Positions 53,357 to 63,998 of a stretch of 64,000 bases of DNA are shown here, piece after piece (the first letter of the stretch is position 1; every line of letters starts with the position of its first letter). The stretch comes from JACJXF01 sp964349045 (GTDB lineage: Bacteria > Bacteroidota > Bacteroidia > Bacteroidales > GCA-2748055), in contig CAYGFI010000001.1 in NCBI GenBank assembly GCA_964349045.1, forward strand, positions 1-64,000, written 5' to 3'. A program made the translations under genes and the position numbers. The notes under the pieces are model-generated. The model did no database searches, had not been told where the DNA came from, and was given only the letters and a program-made list of their open reading frames with translations.

Positions 53357-55804
53357 TTATTCATACTTCAGGGAATCATTAGGATTCCGAAGAGAGGATT
53401 TCCAGGAAATGTAAAAAGTAACTAAAACCGCAATAAATGCAGTTAATGCCAGTGCAGCAGCAAACATCCACAGGGAGGCGTTTATCCGGTAGGCAAAATT
53501 CTGTAGCCATTTATTCGCGAGAAACCAGGAAAGTGGTAAGCCAAAAATTGCGGCTGCCCCAACCATTTGTAAAATCTCATTGTTAAACAGTATCAGGATA
53601 TCATTCCTGCTTGCTCCAAAAGTTTTTCGCACACCGATTTCTTTTATTCTTTTTGCAGCAGAATAACGGGCAAAACCGAACAGTCCCAGGCATGAAATGA
53701 GAATAGCCATAAATGATCCAAGGGAAAGTGATTTTCCAAAATTCTGTTCAGCCGCATACTGTTCACGGTAATTATCTTCCAGGTACTTGTACAAAAACCG
53801 TTCGCCCGGATAGGTCTCTGTCCAGGCTTTCTCTATCATGGGTATTGCCCCCTGGATATTTTCCGGCGCTATCTTGAATGAATAATAACCTACAGCATAT
53901 CTCCATTTCAGACTCTTAAAGATAATTACAGGTGTAAGTTCCTGTTTAAGCGACAGGTGATGAAAATCTCTGACTACTCCGAATATTGTATAATTCTTAT
54001 TGTCAACTTTTATAATTTCACCTATGGCGTCATCCGGATTCATAAATCCGATTTTTCTTGCAGCAAGCTGGTTCAAAATAACTTCATCACCCGGGTATTG
54101 ATAGCTATCGGTGAAGTTACGGCCGGCAATAAGATTCAACTTGTAGGTATTAAGATATTCCTGGTCCACATTCAGGATCTGGAAATAGGTTTGCTTATCC
54201 GGTTCATCCCCTGCACGGGCTACATTCTCAGAATGCATAAGGAAATCCTTTCCCGGTACTGAAGAAGATGTACAAAAACCCTGTATTCCTGCTATTTCAG
54301 CCATCCTGCCGCGGAATACCCGCAGTTTCTCTTGTATGTCCGGCCGCTGGTTCATTGTCATCGGGCTATAGGAAAAGATTATTGATTCAGGTACAAATCC
54401 GGGGTCTTTCTTTTGAATATACCTGAGCTGGTAAAAAATTACAATCGTTCCTGCTATAAGAAAAATAGAAATCGCAAACTGGACAGTAATCAGTAATTTG
54501 CGGCTAATTATACCCCCTGACCCTCTGATAATCCTTTTTTTAAGCATATCCTGCAAGCTTGTTGACCGGAGGTGCCATAGAGGAATGATCAGTGTTAAAA
54601 GTGCGCTCATTACCATAATTGCGGAAACCAGAATAACTGAGGAAATTCCCGGTATAGAACCGGGAACCAGTCCTTTCAGCGCGTAATAGCCGATAATAAA
54701 AGAGAAAACACCAGCCGCCAGGCTGATCAGAAATTCCTTTAAAAATCCGAATCTCAGCAGGTCGGAGACCTGTGCTCCATGGATCAGCCTGAGCGCAGAA
54801 TTAAATGACTGGTCGTAAAAATCCATTACCGAGAGGTTGATAAAGTTTACAATACTTATGATCATAACAATGATTGCGACAAGTATCAGGGTATAAACTT
54901 TAAACATGCTTCCGTTGACTTTCAGTTCTTCCGACAGGCTTGAATGAAGGTGGATATCGGTAATTGGTTGAATAACCAGGTCAATTTTTGCTGAACTGAG
55001 ACCTGAGGGTAGATTTTCAGGCTTGATCATGGATTCAGTCTTTAATTTCAACCCATTGATGTCTGTGCCTTCCTTTACCAGAATGTAGCTGTAACCGTAA
55101 AATTTTCCCCATGATCTTTTATCATACGGACCCGGTTCAAAATATTCGAAAGGTTTGTCTTCATCCAGTTTACTGGTCAGGTTATTAAAATTGGCCAGAT
55201 AGTAACGAAGTGAAGGTATTGTCATGAGCAGGTCGAAATCCATGTGACTATTACCAGGGATATCTTCGAAAACAGCACTTACATAAAATTCCCATCCTTC
55301 ATTTAACTTCAGGGATCTCCCGATAGGGTTCTTATCACCAAAGATTTTTTTTGACAGAGATTCTGAAATCAGTACAGATCTTAAATCAGGAAACAGGGAG
55401 GATGATTCCCGGGCAATAATTTTTCTTTTTAGAATATCGAAAACACAGGTATCCGTATAAAACATTTTTACATCCTGTATCTGTGCATCCGGAGTAAATA
55501 CGGTTATCATGTCACGGTGAAGACGAACCCTTCCCTCCACTTCAGGCAATTCTTCAAGCATCAGATCTGTAACACCCCGGTAATTAGGCGCCATGCTAAA
55601 CTGCAATTGCCCGTTCTGATACTGTTCGAGTGATACACGATATATCCTGTCCTTATTTTCCCAGAATTGGTCGTAGCTGAGTTCCTTGCTTACCCAGACA
55701 ATAATAACAATTGATATAACAAATCCAATTAAAAGGCTAAGTAACCTGACAGTAGATAAGAAGGCGGCTCTGCGCAACTGACGAAAGATAATCTGAAGGT
55801 TCAT
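53357..55804 (-). CDS. ABC transporter permease, MacB/FtsX type (copy 1)
   Basis: The 815-residue protein has the four-helix MacB/FtsX arrangement doubled: an N-terminal helix (LLSLLIGFVISIVIIVWV), a periplasmic MacB-type core domain (about 50-270), three helices (about 285-400), a short loop, another helix (ISRKLLITVQFAISIFLIAGTIVIFY), a second periplasmic domain and three terminal helices. FGFARYSAAKRIKEIGVRKTFGAS before the last helices is the family signature. Such lone Bacteroidota permeases work with a separate ATPase; none is encoded in this window. It is a tandem duplicate of the following gene on the same strand. A role in export or envelope stress is typical; a link to the glycan system is only positional. 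Confidence 0.9.
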   Translation of the reverse strand: MNLQIIFRQLRRAAFLSTVRLLSLLIGFVISIVIIVWVSKELSYDQFWENKDRIYRVSLEQYQNGQLQFSMAPNYRGVTDLMLEELPEVEGRVRLHRDMITVFTPDAQIQDVKMFYTDTCVFDILKRKIIARESSSLFPDLRSVLISESLSKKIFGDKNPIGRSLKLNEGWEFYVSAVFEDIPGNSHMDFDLLMTIPSLRYYLANFNNLTSKLDEDKPFEYFEPGPYDKRSWGKFYGYSYILVKEGTDINGLKLKTESMIKPENLPSGLSSAKIDLVIQPITDIHLHSSLSEELKVNGSMFKVYTLILVAIIVMIISIVNFINLSVMDFYDQSFNSALRLIHGAQVSDLLRFGFLKEFLISLAAGVFSFIIGYYALKGLVPGSIPGISSVILVSAIMVMSALLTLIIPLWHLRSTSLQDMLKKRIIRGSGGIISRKLLITVQFAISIFLIAGTIVIFYQLRYIQKKDPGFVPESIIFSYSPMTMNQRPDIQEKLRVFRGRMAEIAGIQGFCTSSSVPGKDFLMHSENVARAGDEPDKQTYFQILNVDQEYLNTYKLNLIAGRNFTDSYQYPGDEVILNQLAARKIGFMNPDDAIGEIIKVDNKNYTIFGVVRDFHHLSLKQELTPVIIFKSLKWRYAVGYYSFKIAPENIQGAIPMIEKAWTETYPGERFLYKYLEDNYREQYAAEQNFGKSLSLGSFMAILISCLGLFGFARYSAAKRIKEIGVRKTFGASRNDILILFNNEILQMVGAAAIFGLPLSWFLANKWLQNFAYRINASLWMFAAALALTAFIAVLVTFYISWKSSLRNPNDSLKYE

Positions 55805-55940
55805 TTGTCTTTGATTTTTGGTTTCAATTTATTATACCCTGAAATGTGTTTTTCAAACCTGTTAATCCAATTCAGGTGAAATAAATCTATAAAGAACTGA
55901 TAACTCATCCATAATCCTATTTTCACAATATTGATAAAAA

Positions 55941-58385
55941 CTATTCATACTTAAGGGCTTCATAAGGTTGTAACATAGAAGATTTCCAGGAAATGTAGAA
56001 TGTTGCTGAAACAGCGATCAGCGCGGTCATACATAATGCAGTAACAAACATCCAAAGGCTGGCATCAATCCGGTATGCGAAATTCTGAAGCCATTTATTC
56101 ATGAGCATCCAGGATAAAGGAAGGCCGAATAATGCCGCCATGGCAACCATTTGCAGGATCTCTTTATTAAATAATATCAGAATATCATTGCTGCTTGCAC
56201 CGAAAGTTTTTCGCACCCCGATCTCCTTAACCCTTTTTGCAGCTGAATATCTTGCATAACCAAACAAGCCCAGGCAGGAAATCAGGATAGCCATAAATGA
56301 TCCAAGCGTAATTGATCTTCCGAAATTCTGCTCAGCCCTGTACTGCTCCTGGTAATTGTCTTCAAGAAACCTGTAAATGAACCTCTCGCCAGGGAATATT
56401 TCTTCCCAGGCTTTCCCGATCAGAGGTATGGTTTCCTGTAAAGCTCCGGGTGAAATCCTGAATGAGTAGTAACCGATATTAAACCGCCATTTCAGACTCT
56501 TAAAAATTATGACCGGGGTAAGTTCCTTCTTGAGGGAAAGATGGTGAAAGTCTTTTACAACCCCTTGTACAACATAATTTACTTCATCAACCTTTATTAC
56601 TTCGCCTGTCGCTTCATCCGGACTTTTAAAACCGATCTTTTTTGCTGCAAGCTCGTTAAGTATAATTTCTTCTCCCGGGTATTTATCTGTATCCGTAAAG
56701 TTTTGGCCGGATACCAGGTACAGCCCATACGTTTCCAGGTAATCAGAATCAACATTCAGGACCTGAAAATAGGTTTGATTATCAGGTTCATCACTGACGC
56801 GGGCAACATTATCGGACTGAAATAGAAAATCCTTCCCCGGAACCGATGACGACGAGCAAAATCCTTGCACGCCTGCAATAGTAGCCATCCTGTCGCGGAA
56901 AACCAAGAGTTTTCCCTGGTCGTATGCTTTTTGACGCGCAGTCATTGGACTATAGGAGAATATTACCGATTCCGGAACAAATCCCGGATCTTTTTTCTGA
57001 ATGTACCTGAGCTGGTAAAAAATAACAATGCTTCCGGAGATCAGGAAAATGGAAATGGCAAACTGCACAGTGACCAACATTTTCCTGGAGATTATCCCCC
57101 CTGAACCTGAAATGATCCTTTTTTTCAGCATATCCTGAAGGGTACGGGTTCTTAGGTGCCAGAGAGGAATGATCAAGGTCAGTAAAGCGCTTATTATTGT
57201 CAGTGCAGATATCATTAGAACTGAAGCAAACCCCGGAGAGGATCCGGGAACAAACACTTTTAATGCATAATAACCTATTATGAAAGAGGAAATACCTGCT
57301 AAGAAACTAATAAAGAATTCCTTGAAAAACCCGGTTATAATAAGGTCGGAAACCTTTGCACCATGTATTCTCCTTATGGCAGAATTGAAATACTGGTCAT
57401 AAAAATCCATTACCGACAGGTTGATAAAATTAACCATACTGATTATCAGGACAATCAGGGCAACAAGCAGCATTATATAAACCTGGACAATGCTACCATT
57501 GATTTTCCATTCTTCTGTAAGGTTGGAATTCAGGTGGATACCGGTAATGGGCTGAAAAATAAGATCTATTCTTGATGAGCTGAACCAGGAAGGAAGATTT
57601 TCAGGTCTGATCAATGATTCTGCTTTCTTTTCCAGCTCTTTTATGTCTGTACCCTCCCGGACCAGGATGTAACTGTATCCGTACCACTTTCCCCATGAAC
57701 CTTTGTCATACGGACCCGGCGGAATATATTCGAAAGGTTTGCTTCTGTCCAGTTTATTACGTGTGCCGTTATAATTAGCCTGGTAGTAACGAAGGGTCGG
57801 TATTGTTAAAAGCAGGTCAAAACTGAGGTGACTGTTTTCAGGGATATCCTCAAAAATAGCGCTGACATATAATTCCCAGGAATTTACTTTCAGGGATCTT
57901 CCGATCGGGTTCTTATCTCCAAAGATTTTCCTGGCAAGGGATTCGGAGATCAGAACGGATGTCAGATCCGGAAAAAGTACTGAGGATTCCCGTGCAATGA
58001 TTTTTCTTTTAAGAACATCGAAAATGGAGGTATCGGTATAAAACATCTTCACATCCTGTACCTGGGCGTCGGGTGTAAACACAGTTATCATATCACGGTG
58101 AAACCTTACCCTTGCCTCAACTTCAGGCAGCTCTTCAAGCATTACATCGGTAACTCCCCGGTAAGTGGGCGCCATGCTTAACTGCAATTCCCCGTTCCTG
58201 TATTGGTCAAATGCCACGCGGTATAATCTGTCTTTGTTCTCCCAGAACCGGTCGTAGTTCAGTTCTTTCGAAATCCAGGATATAATAACGATGGAGATCA
58301 CAAAACCAATGAAAAGGCTTAGGAACCTGACAGTTGATAAAAATGCGGATCTTCCTAACTGTCTGAAGAAAAGCTTAATGTTCAT
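55941..58385 (-). CDS. ABC transporter permease, MacB/FtsX type (copy 2)
   Basis: This 814-residue protein is closely similar to copy 1 along its full length: same N-terminus (FFRQLGRSAFLSTVRFLSLFIGFVISIVII), same periplasmic segments (RDMITVFTPDAQVQDVKMFYTDT, LISESLARKIFGDKNPIGRSL) and same C-terminal signature (FGYARYSAAKRVKEIGVRKTFGAS). Differences are scattered substitutions, so the duplication is older than that of the beta-helix pair at 38366/40558. The 136-base gap to copy 1 carries no gene. It may form a homodimer or a heterodimer with copy 1 and needs an ATPase from elsewhere. The gene is preceded by a 193-base gap after the TIM-barrel lipoprotein gene, enough for its own promoter. 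Confidence 0.9.
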   Translation of the reverse strand: MNIKLFFRQLGRSAFLSTVRFLSLFIGFVISIVIISWISKELNYDRFWENKDRLYRVAFDQYRNGELQLSMAPTYRGVTDVMLEELPEVEARVRFHRDMITVFTPDAQVQDVKMFYTDTSIFDVLKRKIIARESSVLFPDLTSVLISESLARKIFGDKNPIGRSLKVNSWELYVSAIFEDIPENSHLSFDLLLTIPTLRYYQANYNGTRNKLDRSKPFEYIPPGPYDKGSWGKWYGYSYILVREGTDIKELEKKAESLIRPENLPSWFSSSRIDLIFQPITGIHLNSNLTEEWKINGSIVQVYIMLLVALIVLIISMVNFINLSVMDFYDQYFNSAIRRIHGAKVSDLIITGFFKEFFISFLAGISSFIIGYYALKVFVPGSSPGFASVLMISALTIISALLTLIIPLWHLRTRTLQDMLKKRIISGSGGIISRKMLVTVQFAISIFLISGSIVIFYQLRYIQKKDPGFVPESVIFSYSPMTARQKAYDQGKLLVFRDRMATIAGVQGFCSSSSVPGKDFLFQSDNVARVSDEPDNQTYFQVLNVDSDYLETYGLYLVSGQNFTDTDKYPGEEIILNELAAKKIGFKSPDEATGEVIKVDEVNYVVQGVVKDFHHLSLKKELTPVIIFKSLKWRFNIGYYSFRISPGALQETIPLIGKAWEEIFPGERFIYRFLEDNYQEQYRAEQNFGRSITLGSFMAILISCLGLFGYARYSAAKRVKEIGVRKTFGASSNDILILFNKEILQMVAMAALFGLPLSWMLMNKWLQNFAYRIDASLWMFVTALCMTALIAVSATFYISWKSSMLQPYEALKYE

Positions 58386-58578
58386 TTATTCATAGCCATA
58401 TAATTAAAAGAAGGATTAAAATGTAAAATGTACTTAAACTTAAGGATAATAAATTATAGAAAATGAGGTGAGATGATATCAAAAATAGCGACGCGGGATC
58501 CTTTTCGTTTTGTTGTTTTCATGTTTCTCTAAGTCAGAGGATTCTATCAATATTTTCCATTGAAAAATCCAGATCCCA

Positions 58579-60615
58579 TTATTGCCCGACAAAAAACTTT
58601 ACTCCCAATGCTGGCATAAGAGCTAAGGATTCGACTTCGGATCCGTAACCTGACAACCTAAGCTTGCAGTCCTTTTCACTTCCATCTGCCATTATTTCCT
58701 TCCACTTCATTTTTTCAAGTTTTCCTGATAATAAAAGCGTTACATCTTCATAACTTCCCGTACTATAGTTAATAAGTGTAAGCAAAACTTTTCCTCCTTC
58801 AATTTCACACATTTCCACCGCAACCCGCGGGCTTTCCTTTATCATTACATTGACTGCTTCACCATTTACCCAGGCTGCAAGCTCGCTCATAATACCGGGC
58901 ATCCATGTATGAAACCATGCGTAAAGCGGCCATCGTTCGTAAGAGAAATTTATAAAGCCGAATTGCTGACCATCCGGTCCGGTCCATTTTACCGCATATG
59001 GCACTGTTATTTCATTTTCATGATTTTTACAGGAATAGAGACGGATTTCGCCCAATGCTTTGAATACTAAAGGCCAGGCAGGATCGGGCAGGTTTCGAAG
59101 CCAATAATAGATATTCCAGTTCAAGTCGTCGGGTCTGCCCTCCTGGTTAAAATCGATATTAATGATGTTATTCCGGTCGGATTGGGTAAGTTCCCCCACC
59201 CCCATTTTCGCCAGGTATCCTCTCTGCTTCATTACTCTCATGGCATCTAAATCGAATATCGCTCCCTTTCTGACCAGTCCTTCTAACTGTGAATCTAAAA
59301 GACCAGAAAGTGCACTCCCAAAAAGAATATCGGCATCCCCGGCCTCGCTGACTGCTTTAAAAGGCAGCCCAAGTAATTCGAGATTACAACCAGGCATATT
59401 CCATACACCGATTCCCCCGGGACTCGACTTTCCCCTGAGCAGATCCGTAACCTCTTTAACCTGTCCTTTCCGTTCAGATAACAACCCGATAGTTCGATGG
59501 TTCCTGAAGTTCTCCAGGTTGTATGCAGGTGATCCTATCCCCCTGCCAAATACGCTGGCAATTTGTGAGTAAGTAGCTTCCGGGGATTTCGAAAAGTTAG
59601 TATAGGGAAAATTCTCGATTTCGGGAAAGATTTCAAAATCCTCGCCTAGTTTGCTCTGCCAGTAAGGAATAACCCAGAATACCTGTGAATAGCTGGCCAC
59701 AGGGATGTCTTCACGGTATAAGGGCATCTGCGGACGGACAAAGGGTTTATGTTTGCCTGCAAATGCTTTGGCGATCCGGGCAACATCATTCTTAATGGAA
59801 GAGGGGAACATCATCCCGATTTTGGTTTCCGGGGATACTTTATGGACTGCTTGTTCGATGATCTTTGCCAGGTCCTCCAGGTCACGATTGACCAGTTCTC
59901 CCATGATATATTGCATTTTAGCGGCAGTTTCCGGATTATCGCTGTAAACTAATGCTACCAAAGCCTCGCGGGTAGAATCGCAACCCACAATGTGGGCAAA
60001 TTCCTTCACCCTGCCTTCGTGGAAGCTGGCTGCCAAAGGAACACCGTAATCATCATCCACGAAAAGACGGTGAGGTTTAAGCGTAGCATATGCAGAATAG
60101 ATCATTTCCAGGTGCTCTCTAAGTTTTTCACTCCTGGGATCCAGCACCGGGTGCAGGTTTGGTTTTCCTTCCCTGGTAAGCTGGCGTTCAAAGCCAAAAT
60201 GCTGAACTACTTCCTCCGGAACACGTATATGTCCGAGAGTATGAAACGCATTAATACTCAGGATCAAACCTTCATTGCGAATACGATCGGCGCAATACCG
60301 AAAATGTTCCATCCTCTTTTCAAACTCTTCACCATCATAAAAAGCATCCCCGCCGTATTCTCCGTTTGACAGCATTGTAAACAGAAGAATCTCGTTTATA
60401 CCCATCGATTTGCATTGATTAACCATTTCATCCAGGTAAATATCGCGATTCTCCAAAGGTACCATGTATCTTAAAAGAGGTTTCGATGGTCTGGTATCTT
60501 CATTTACTTTATCCGGCTCTTTACATGAGTTGAGTATGATAATAATTAAAAATAACAGCATTTGCATCCCCTTAAGAGCTGATTTACTTAGAAAATTTGA
60601 ATTATAAATTCTCAT
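58579..60615 (-). CDS. Putative TIM-barrel glycan-active lipoprotein, family not recognised
   Basis: The start is uncertain: longer frames run into the upstream gene, so I use the ATG at 60615, which leads into a lipoprotein signal (MQMLLFLIIIILNSCKE). The ~678-residue product begins RYMVPLENRDIYLDEMVNQCKSMGINEILLF, then LSINAFHTLGHIRVPEE, PHRLFVDDDYG, TKIGMMFPSS and SYSQVFWVIPYWQ, a pattern of alternating beta strands and helices expected of a (beta/alpha)8 barrel, with the DDD near the end of strand 4 as possible active-site acids. The C-terminal ~150 residues look beta-rich (VLLTLINYSTGSYEDVTLLL). I do not recognise a family. Its placement between a TIM-barrel family gene and ABC permeases suggests glycan processing, but this is inference. 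Confidence 0.55.
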   Translation of the reverse strand: MRIYNSNFLSKSALKGMQMLLFLIIIILNSCKEPDKVNEDTRPSKPLLRYMVPLENRDIYLDEMVNQCKSMGINEILLFTMLSNGEYGGDAFYDGEEFEKRMEHFRYCADRIRNEGLILSINAFHTLGHIRVPEEVVQHFGFERQLTREGKPNLHPVLDPRSEKLREHLEMIYSAYATLKPHRLFVDDDYGVPLAASFHEGRVKEFAHIVGCDSTREALVALVYSDNPETAAKMQYIMGELVNRDLEDLAKIIEQAVHKVSPETKIGMMFPSSIKNDVARIAKAFAGKHKPFVRPQMPLYREDIPVASYSQVFWVIPYWQSKLGEDFEIFPEIENFPYTNFSKSPEATYSQIASVFGRGIGSPAYNLENFRNHRTIGLLSERKGQVKEVTDLLRGKSSPGGIGVWNMPGCNLELLGLPFKAVSEAGDADILFGSALSGLLDSQLEGLVRKGAIFDLDAMRVMKQRGYLAKMGVGELTQSDRNNIINIDFNQEGRPDDLNWNIYYWLRNLPDPAWPLVFKALGEIRLYSCKNHENEITVPYAVKWTGPDGQQFGFINFSYERWPLYAWFHTWMPGIMSELAAWVNGEAVNVMIKESPRVAVEMCEIEGGKVLLTLINYSTGSYEDVTLLLSGKLEKMKWKEIMADGSEKDCKLRLSGYGSEVESLALMPALGVKFFVGQ

Positions 60616-60658
60616 TGACTTAAAGTCTAAATTACTATTTGAGTTCATCATAAGGAAT

Positions 60659-62398
60659 TCACATTTTCTCCACCACAAGGACACCCCATAATTGAAGCTC
60701 ACTGATATTCAACAAAATTTTTCCATCCTTCTCTTTTACAGGAATGGGAATTTTCGTAACAAGATCTCTGTATGCCGGTGATTCTTTTACAGTAAACATG
60801 GTATCCTTAGCCCTCAGCTTTTGTGCCCTTTCTTCTGCTTTTTTATGCTGGGTTTCCGAATAAGCAGCCGGGATTAGCAGGGTGCACTTCACTTGCTTAC
60901 CACCAAAGAGTAGTTTCTTATCCAGCTCCAGACCTAATGTGGCAGCATCATCGTTCCAATTCACCACATGAATAATTACGGGAGCATTTTTATCATTGGG
61001 AATTGCACGGGCAAAAGTGAATACTCCGTCAGGCAGTTTTCCAAAAAGTGATGTCCCATCCAGCTTTTGTTCTGCGATATTTCTTCCTGCTGCGCACACT
61101 TCCTCGTATTTTTCCAGATATGGAGCAATACCCCTGACAAAACCAAAAAGGTCGGCATACTGCTCCGGTGTTCCAAAATACCTGTCAGACCCGGATGGAG
61201 TCTGTTCATAAACATCCCATGGTACGCTCATGATTCCTCCGGTTGCATAGCAGGTAGCTGTAGCCCTCCTAATAGTGATATACCTTAGGCTTTCTGGTAT
61301 TATTTCATTTCCCAGTACCTTGGGTGCGCTGTACACCTGGATTTTTCCAAGGTTACGGGCAGCATAGGAACGCTCGTAAATACGTTCAGGTATAGTTGTT
61401 TTCATGATTATCTCGGAGTATCCCCAGTCAAAAGATTTGTGGGTTGGTGTCCACTGTTGAAAGGAAGTATTATTGCATGAAACAGGGTATTTTTTACCTG
61501 CATGTTTATCAATCTCAGCCCTCAGTCTGGCAAAAAATTCAGCATCCACCAACGCATTGGATTGAATAAACCATTGCTTCAGAATTCCGCCATCCCATTT
61601 GTTAAAGTCATCACCAACCGGTGCATTCATGGATATGAGGTAATCCCTGTAATTGAATGATGAAAGATCTTTTATTCCATTTTCTTCAAGTTTGGCATGA
61701 CTGATATTTTCTTCAAGCCATTGATTAAAATGTACCATGCACCAGGGGCAAAAACAACCCCCAAGTTCATTTGCAGTGCTATTCTGTCGTGGATCATCAC
61801 GCTGGAGTACCGGGATACCCAGGTCGACGTATTTTTTATATGCAGCAAGTTGTTCCTCGAAATAAGCAGGTTTGTTCATGCATCCAACTCCGGGAATGTC
61901 CTTAAACAGCCTGTGATGTTTCAGTACCAGGGATTTGCCTTCAACAGTAACTGCACATAAGCTTGTATCTTTAGCCGGAGGGTGACAATTTACAGCAGAT
62001 CCAAATACTCTTCCAGACTGAAGAACCTGTTTCACTTTCGAAATTTCATTGTCATTGTTCAGATAAGTCCATTCCAGTCTGGTTACGTGAAATTGATCCA
62101 TGGATGTAAATGTATTACGATGAAGTTTCGTGTCCTCTTCACCATTAGGTCTGAAACGCAGTGAGCGCATTACCACGTCGGAGTAATTTGGAATATACCC
62201 GGGTTTGTCAAATGCTTTTGCATAATCTGCCAGGCATGTGGCATCAGGAACTGACTTTGGGAAGATCACAGTTACCGTGCGGGTACTGCTTGGCATATCA
62301 TATCCGTCTGCCAGGCTGATATCATCATTTAATGTTTTAATTTGTGTATAGGAAATTCCGCATACACACAGCCCCAGGGTAAGTAAAAAATTTCTCAT
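60659..62398 (-). CDS. Secreted TIM-barrel protein of an unrecognised family (RDE/CFCxxC family, copy D)
   Basis: The 579-residue protein has a short signal peptide (MRNFLLTLGLCVCGISYTQ). After an N-terminal extension of about 60 residues the family core appears: PNYSDVVMRSLRFRP, FHVTRLEWTYL, VLQRDDPRQN (the second acid is Asp, not Glu), GCFCPWC, YPVSCNNTSFQQW, MSVPWDVYEQ, DRYFGTPEQYADLFGFVRGI, VIIHVVNWND and LWGVLVVEK. It is the most distant of the four copies, yet the acidic and Cys motifs are all kept. The BNR protein encoded upstream (62568-63998) is co-directional, reproducing the TIM-BNR pairing of the other modules. The stop overlaps the longer reading of the next gene. Confidence 0.7.
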   Translation of the reverse strand: MRNFLLTLGLCVCGISYTQIKTLNDDISLADGYDMPSSTRTVTVIFPKSVPDATCLADYAKAFDKPGYIPNYSDVVMRSLRFRPNGEEDTKLHRNTFTSMDQFHVTRLEWTYLNNDNEISKVKQVLQSGRVFGSAVNCHPPAKDTSLCAVTVEGKSLVLKHHRLFKDIPGVGCMNKPAYFEEQLAAYKKYVDLGIPVLQRDDPRQNSTANELGGCFCPWCMVHFNQWLEENISHAKLEENGIKDLSSFNYRDYLISMNAPVGDDFNKWDGGILKQWFIQSNALVDAEFFARLRAEIDKHAGKKYPVSCNNTSFQQWTPTHKSFDWGYSEIIMKTTIPERIYERSYAARNLGKIQVYSAPKVLGNEIIPESLRYITIRRATATCYATGGIMSVPWDVYEQTPSGSDRYFGTPEQYADLFGFVRGIAPYLEKYEEVCAAGRNIAEQKLDGTSLFGKLPDGVFTFARAIPNDKNAPVIIHVVNWNDDAATLGLELDKKLLFGGKQVKCTLLIPAAYSETQHKKAEERAQKLRAKDTMFTVKESPAYRDLVTKIPIPVKEKDGKILLNISELQLWGVLVVEKM

Positions 62399-62567
62399 TT
62401 AAATATCTTTTATGATGACAATAAAAACTTTATGCTCTTGATGAACAATCAATTAACCTGTATAAACAAAATGCATTTATAATTTTCCTGACAACTATGT
62501 AGTCTTGAAATCACGAAGACTTCTTTACATTCGATGCTAATCTTACTTTAAAAAACATTTTATAATT

Positions 62568-63998
62568 CTAGCGTGAGAAAAAAGGTATTCCCACACCGGT
62601 AACAAATTCATCAGGTATTTCTTTGACCCGAATGTCCATTTTTGTATTTGAATAGAAAATAAAATGCCTGTCGCCAATGTGTAAAAGCTGAGGATAGGCT
62701 GCCGAACGTACGCGGTTGAAAACCTGAACATTTTCATTCTTATTTATATTATCTTCAACTCCATCCAGAATTATCCGTGGCGTATCGAAATAAATACCCG
62801 CGTTATTCTTTTCTGCAGGCACATTTTTTGCCAGAAGCGGAAGCTCCCTGCCAACAACGATATGTATCGGGTCCCTGTTTATCCACCTTCTCGACCAGGT
62901 GGATTCAGATCCGGAATAATCATTCCGGTTTGAAAAGAGAAAATATATCCTTCCATCGGATGTTGAGCTTACCTGGCATGGTCCACAGACGTGTTTCAGA
63001 AGATCACCGCCCGGAGAGTTTCGCAGAGGCAGGGGTTTGCTCCACGTAATGCCATAATCCTCGCTGACTGAATATACCGGGTAACCATTCATCACGCGCA
63101 TGGTGCAAATTACGCGACCGCTCGGCAAAAGAGCCATATAGGGCTCCTGGCAGAAATGCAGCTTTGCATCCTCCTCATCAGGAATCCAGAGTCCCTCGGG
63201 TCCTGAAGGAGTGATCCTGAATTTGAGTTTTTCTGGATCGGTTTCAGACAGAATATTTTCCGCCCGCAGGAAAAAAACCTCTGTTCTCCAGAACTGGGGG
63301 CCTGCTTTAGCTCCAGCTCTCTTTGCAGCGTCAGCGCCAAGATCCGGACCCATCTTGGAAAACCCCATGAGCATGGCGCCATCAGGCATAAGGATCGGAA
63401 AACCGGTGTTCCAGCCATGACTGTCCTGTCCTTCCACATCCATATCATGCCGTGGCATTGCAATCGGGTAACGTCCGCTCCAGCTGGCACAATTATCGTC
63501 GGAATAACGAAAATAGATGCGCCCTGCATCCCGTTTGGTATTCTGGTTTTCATCATACCAGTAGAAAGTATAAAACCTGCCCGTATGAGGCACACAAAAA
63601 ATCATAGCCCAGGAACCCGGCCGTTTGTCAGCAGCCCGTTCAATATCCACCGGGGTCTTCCATGTCTTTCCCCCGTCAAAACTGGTCGATGAAACAACAC
63701 TCTGATCCTTGGCCGACTCTCTTGATGCCTGTGTCCAGACGGCTACCATTATGCCCTCGCTGGTAACCGCAACACACGGCTGCTGGTTGGTCTCATGGTC
63801 TCCCGGACCATGATTGTAAATATTGATAAAGTCAGCATCAATGGAAGGATCATAAACAACTCCATTGAAAACAAAGGGTTTGATATCGGGCTTGACATAA
63901 GGAGCCCGCCAATCTTTGGGCAACTGAATACTACCTTTTTGTGCATTCAGGCAGATGAATTGTGTCAACAGGAAAACTGATATTATTAAATGTCTCAT
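62568..63998 (-). CDS. Secreted BNR/sialidase-like protein
   Basis: The complete 476-residue gene starts two bases from the window edge. It has a signal peptide (MRHLIISVFLLTQFICLNAQ). Asp boxes SFDGGKTWK, SDDNCASWS (degenerate) and SEDYGITWS, with VAVWTQASRESAKDQSVV and CQEPYMALLPSGRVICTMRV, group it with the lipoprotein at 18878. LLHIGDRHFIFYS near the end is a final propeller strand. Like that protein it lacks the LamG-like domain of the 12643/45413 subgroup. It is the first gene in the window of the leftward run, 169 bases upstream of the TIM-barrel family gene; anything further upstream is outside the window. Activity on sialic acid is not demonstrated by the sequence. Confidence 0.75.
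   Translation of the reverse strand: MRHLIISVFLLTQFICLNAQKGSIQLPKDWRAPYVKPDIKPFVFNGVVYDPSIDADFINIYNHGPGDHETNQQPCVAVTSEGIMVAVWTQASRESAKDQSVVSSTSFDGGKTWKTPVDIERAADKRPGSWAMIFCVPHTGRFYTFYWYDENQNTKRDAGRIYFRYSDDNCASWSGRYPIAMPRHDMDVEGQDSHGWNTGFPILMPDGAMLMGFSKMGPDLGADAAKRAGAKAGPQFWRTEVFFLRAENILSETDPEKLKFRITPSGPEGLWIPDEEDAKLHFCQEPYMALLPSGRVICTMRVMNGYPVYSVSEDYGITWSKPLPLRNSPGGDLLKHVCGPCQVSSTSDGRIYFLFSNRNDYSGSESTWSRRWINRDPIHIVVGRELPLLAKNVPAEKNNAGIYFDTPRIILDGVEDNINKNENVQVFNRVRSAAYPQLLHIGDRHFIFYSNTKMDIRVKEIPDEFVTGVGIPFFSR

Noticed and set aside
60615..60702. Upstream extension of the lipoprotein gene overlapping the preceding coding sequence
   Set aside because: It overlaps the end of 60659-62398 and places the signal peptide deep inside the protein.
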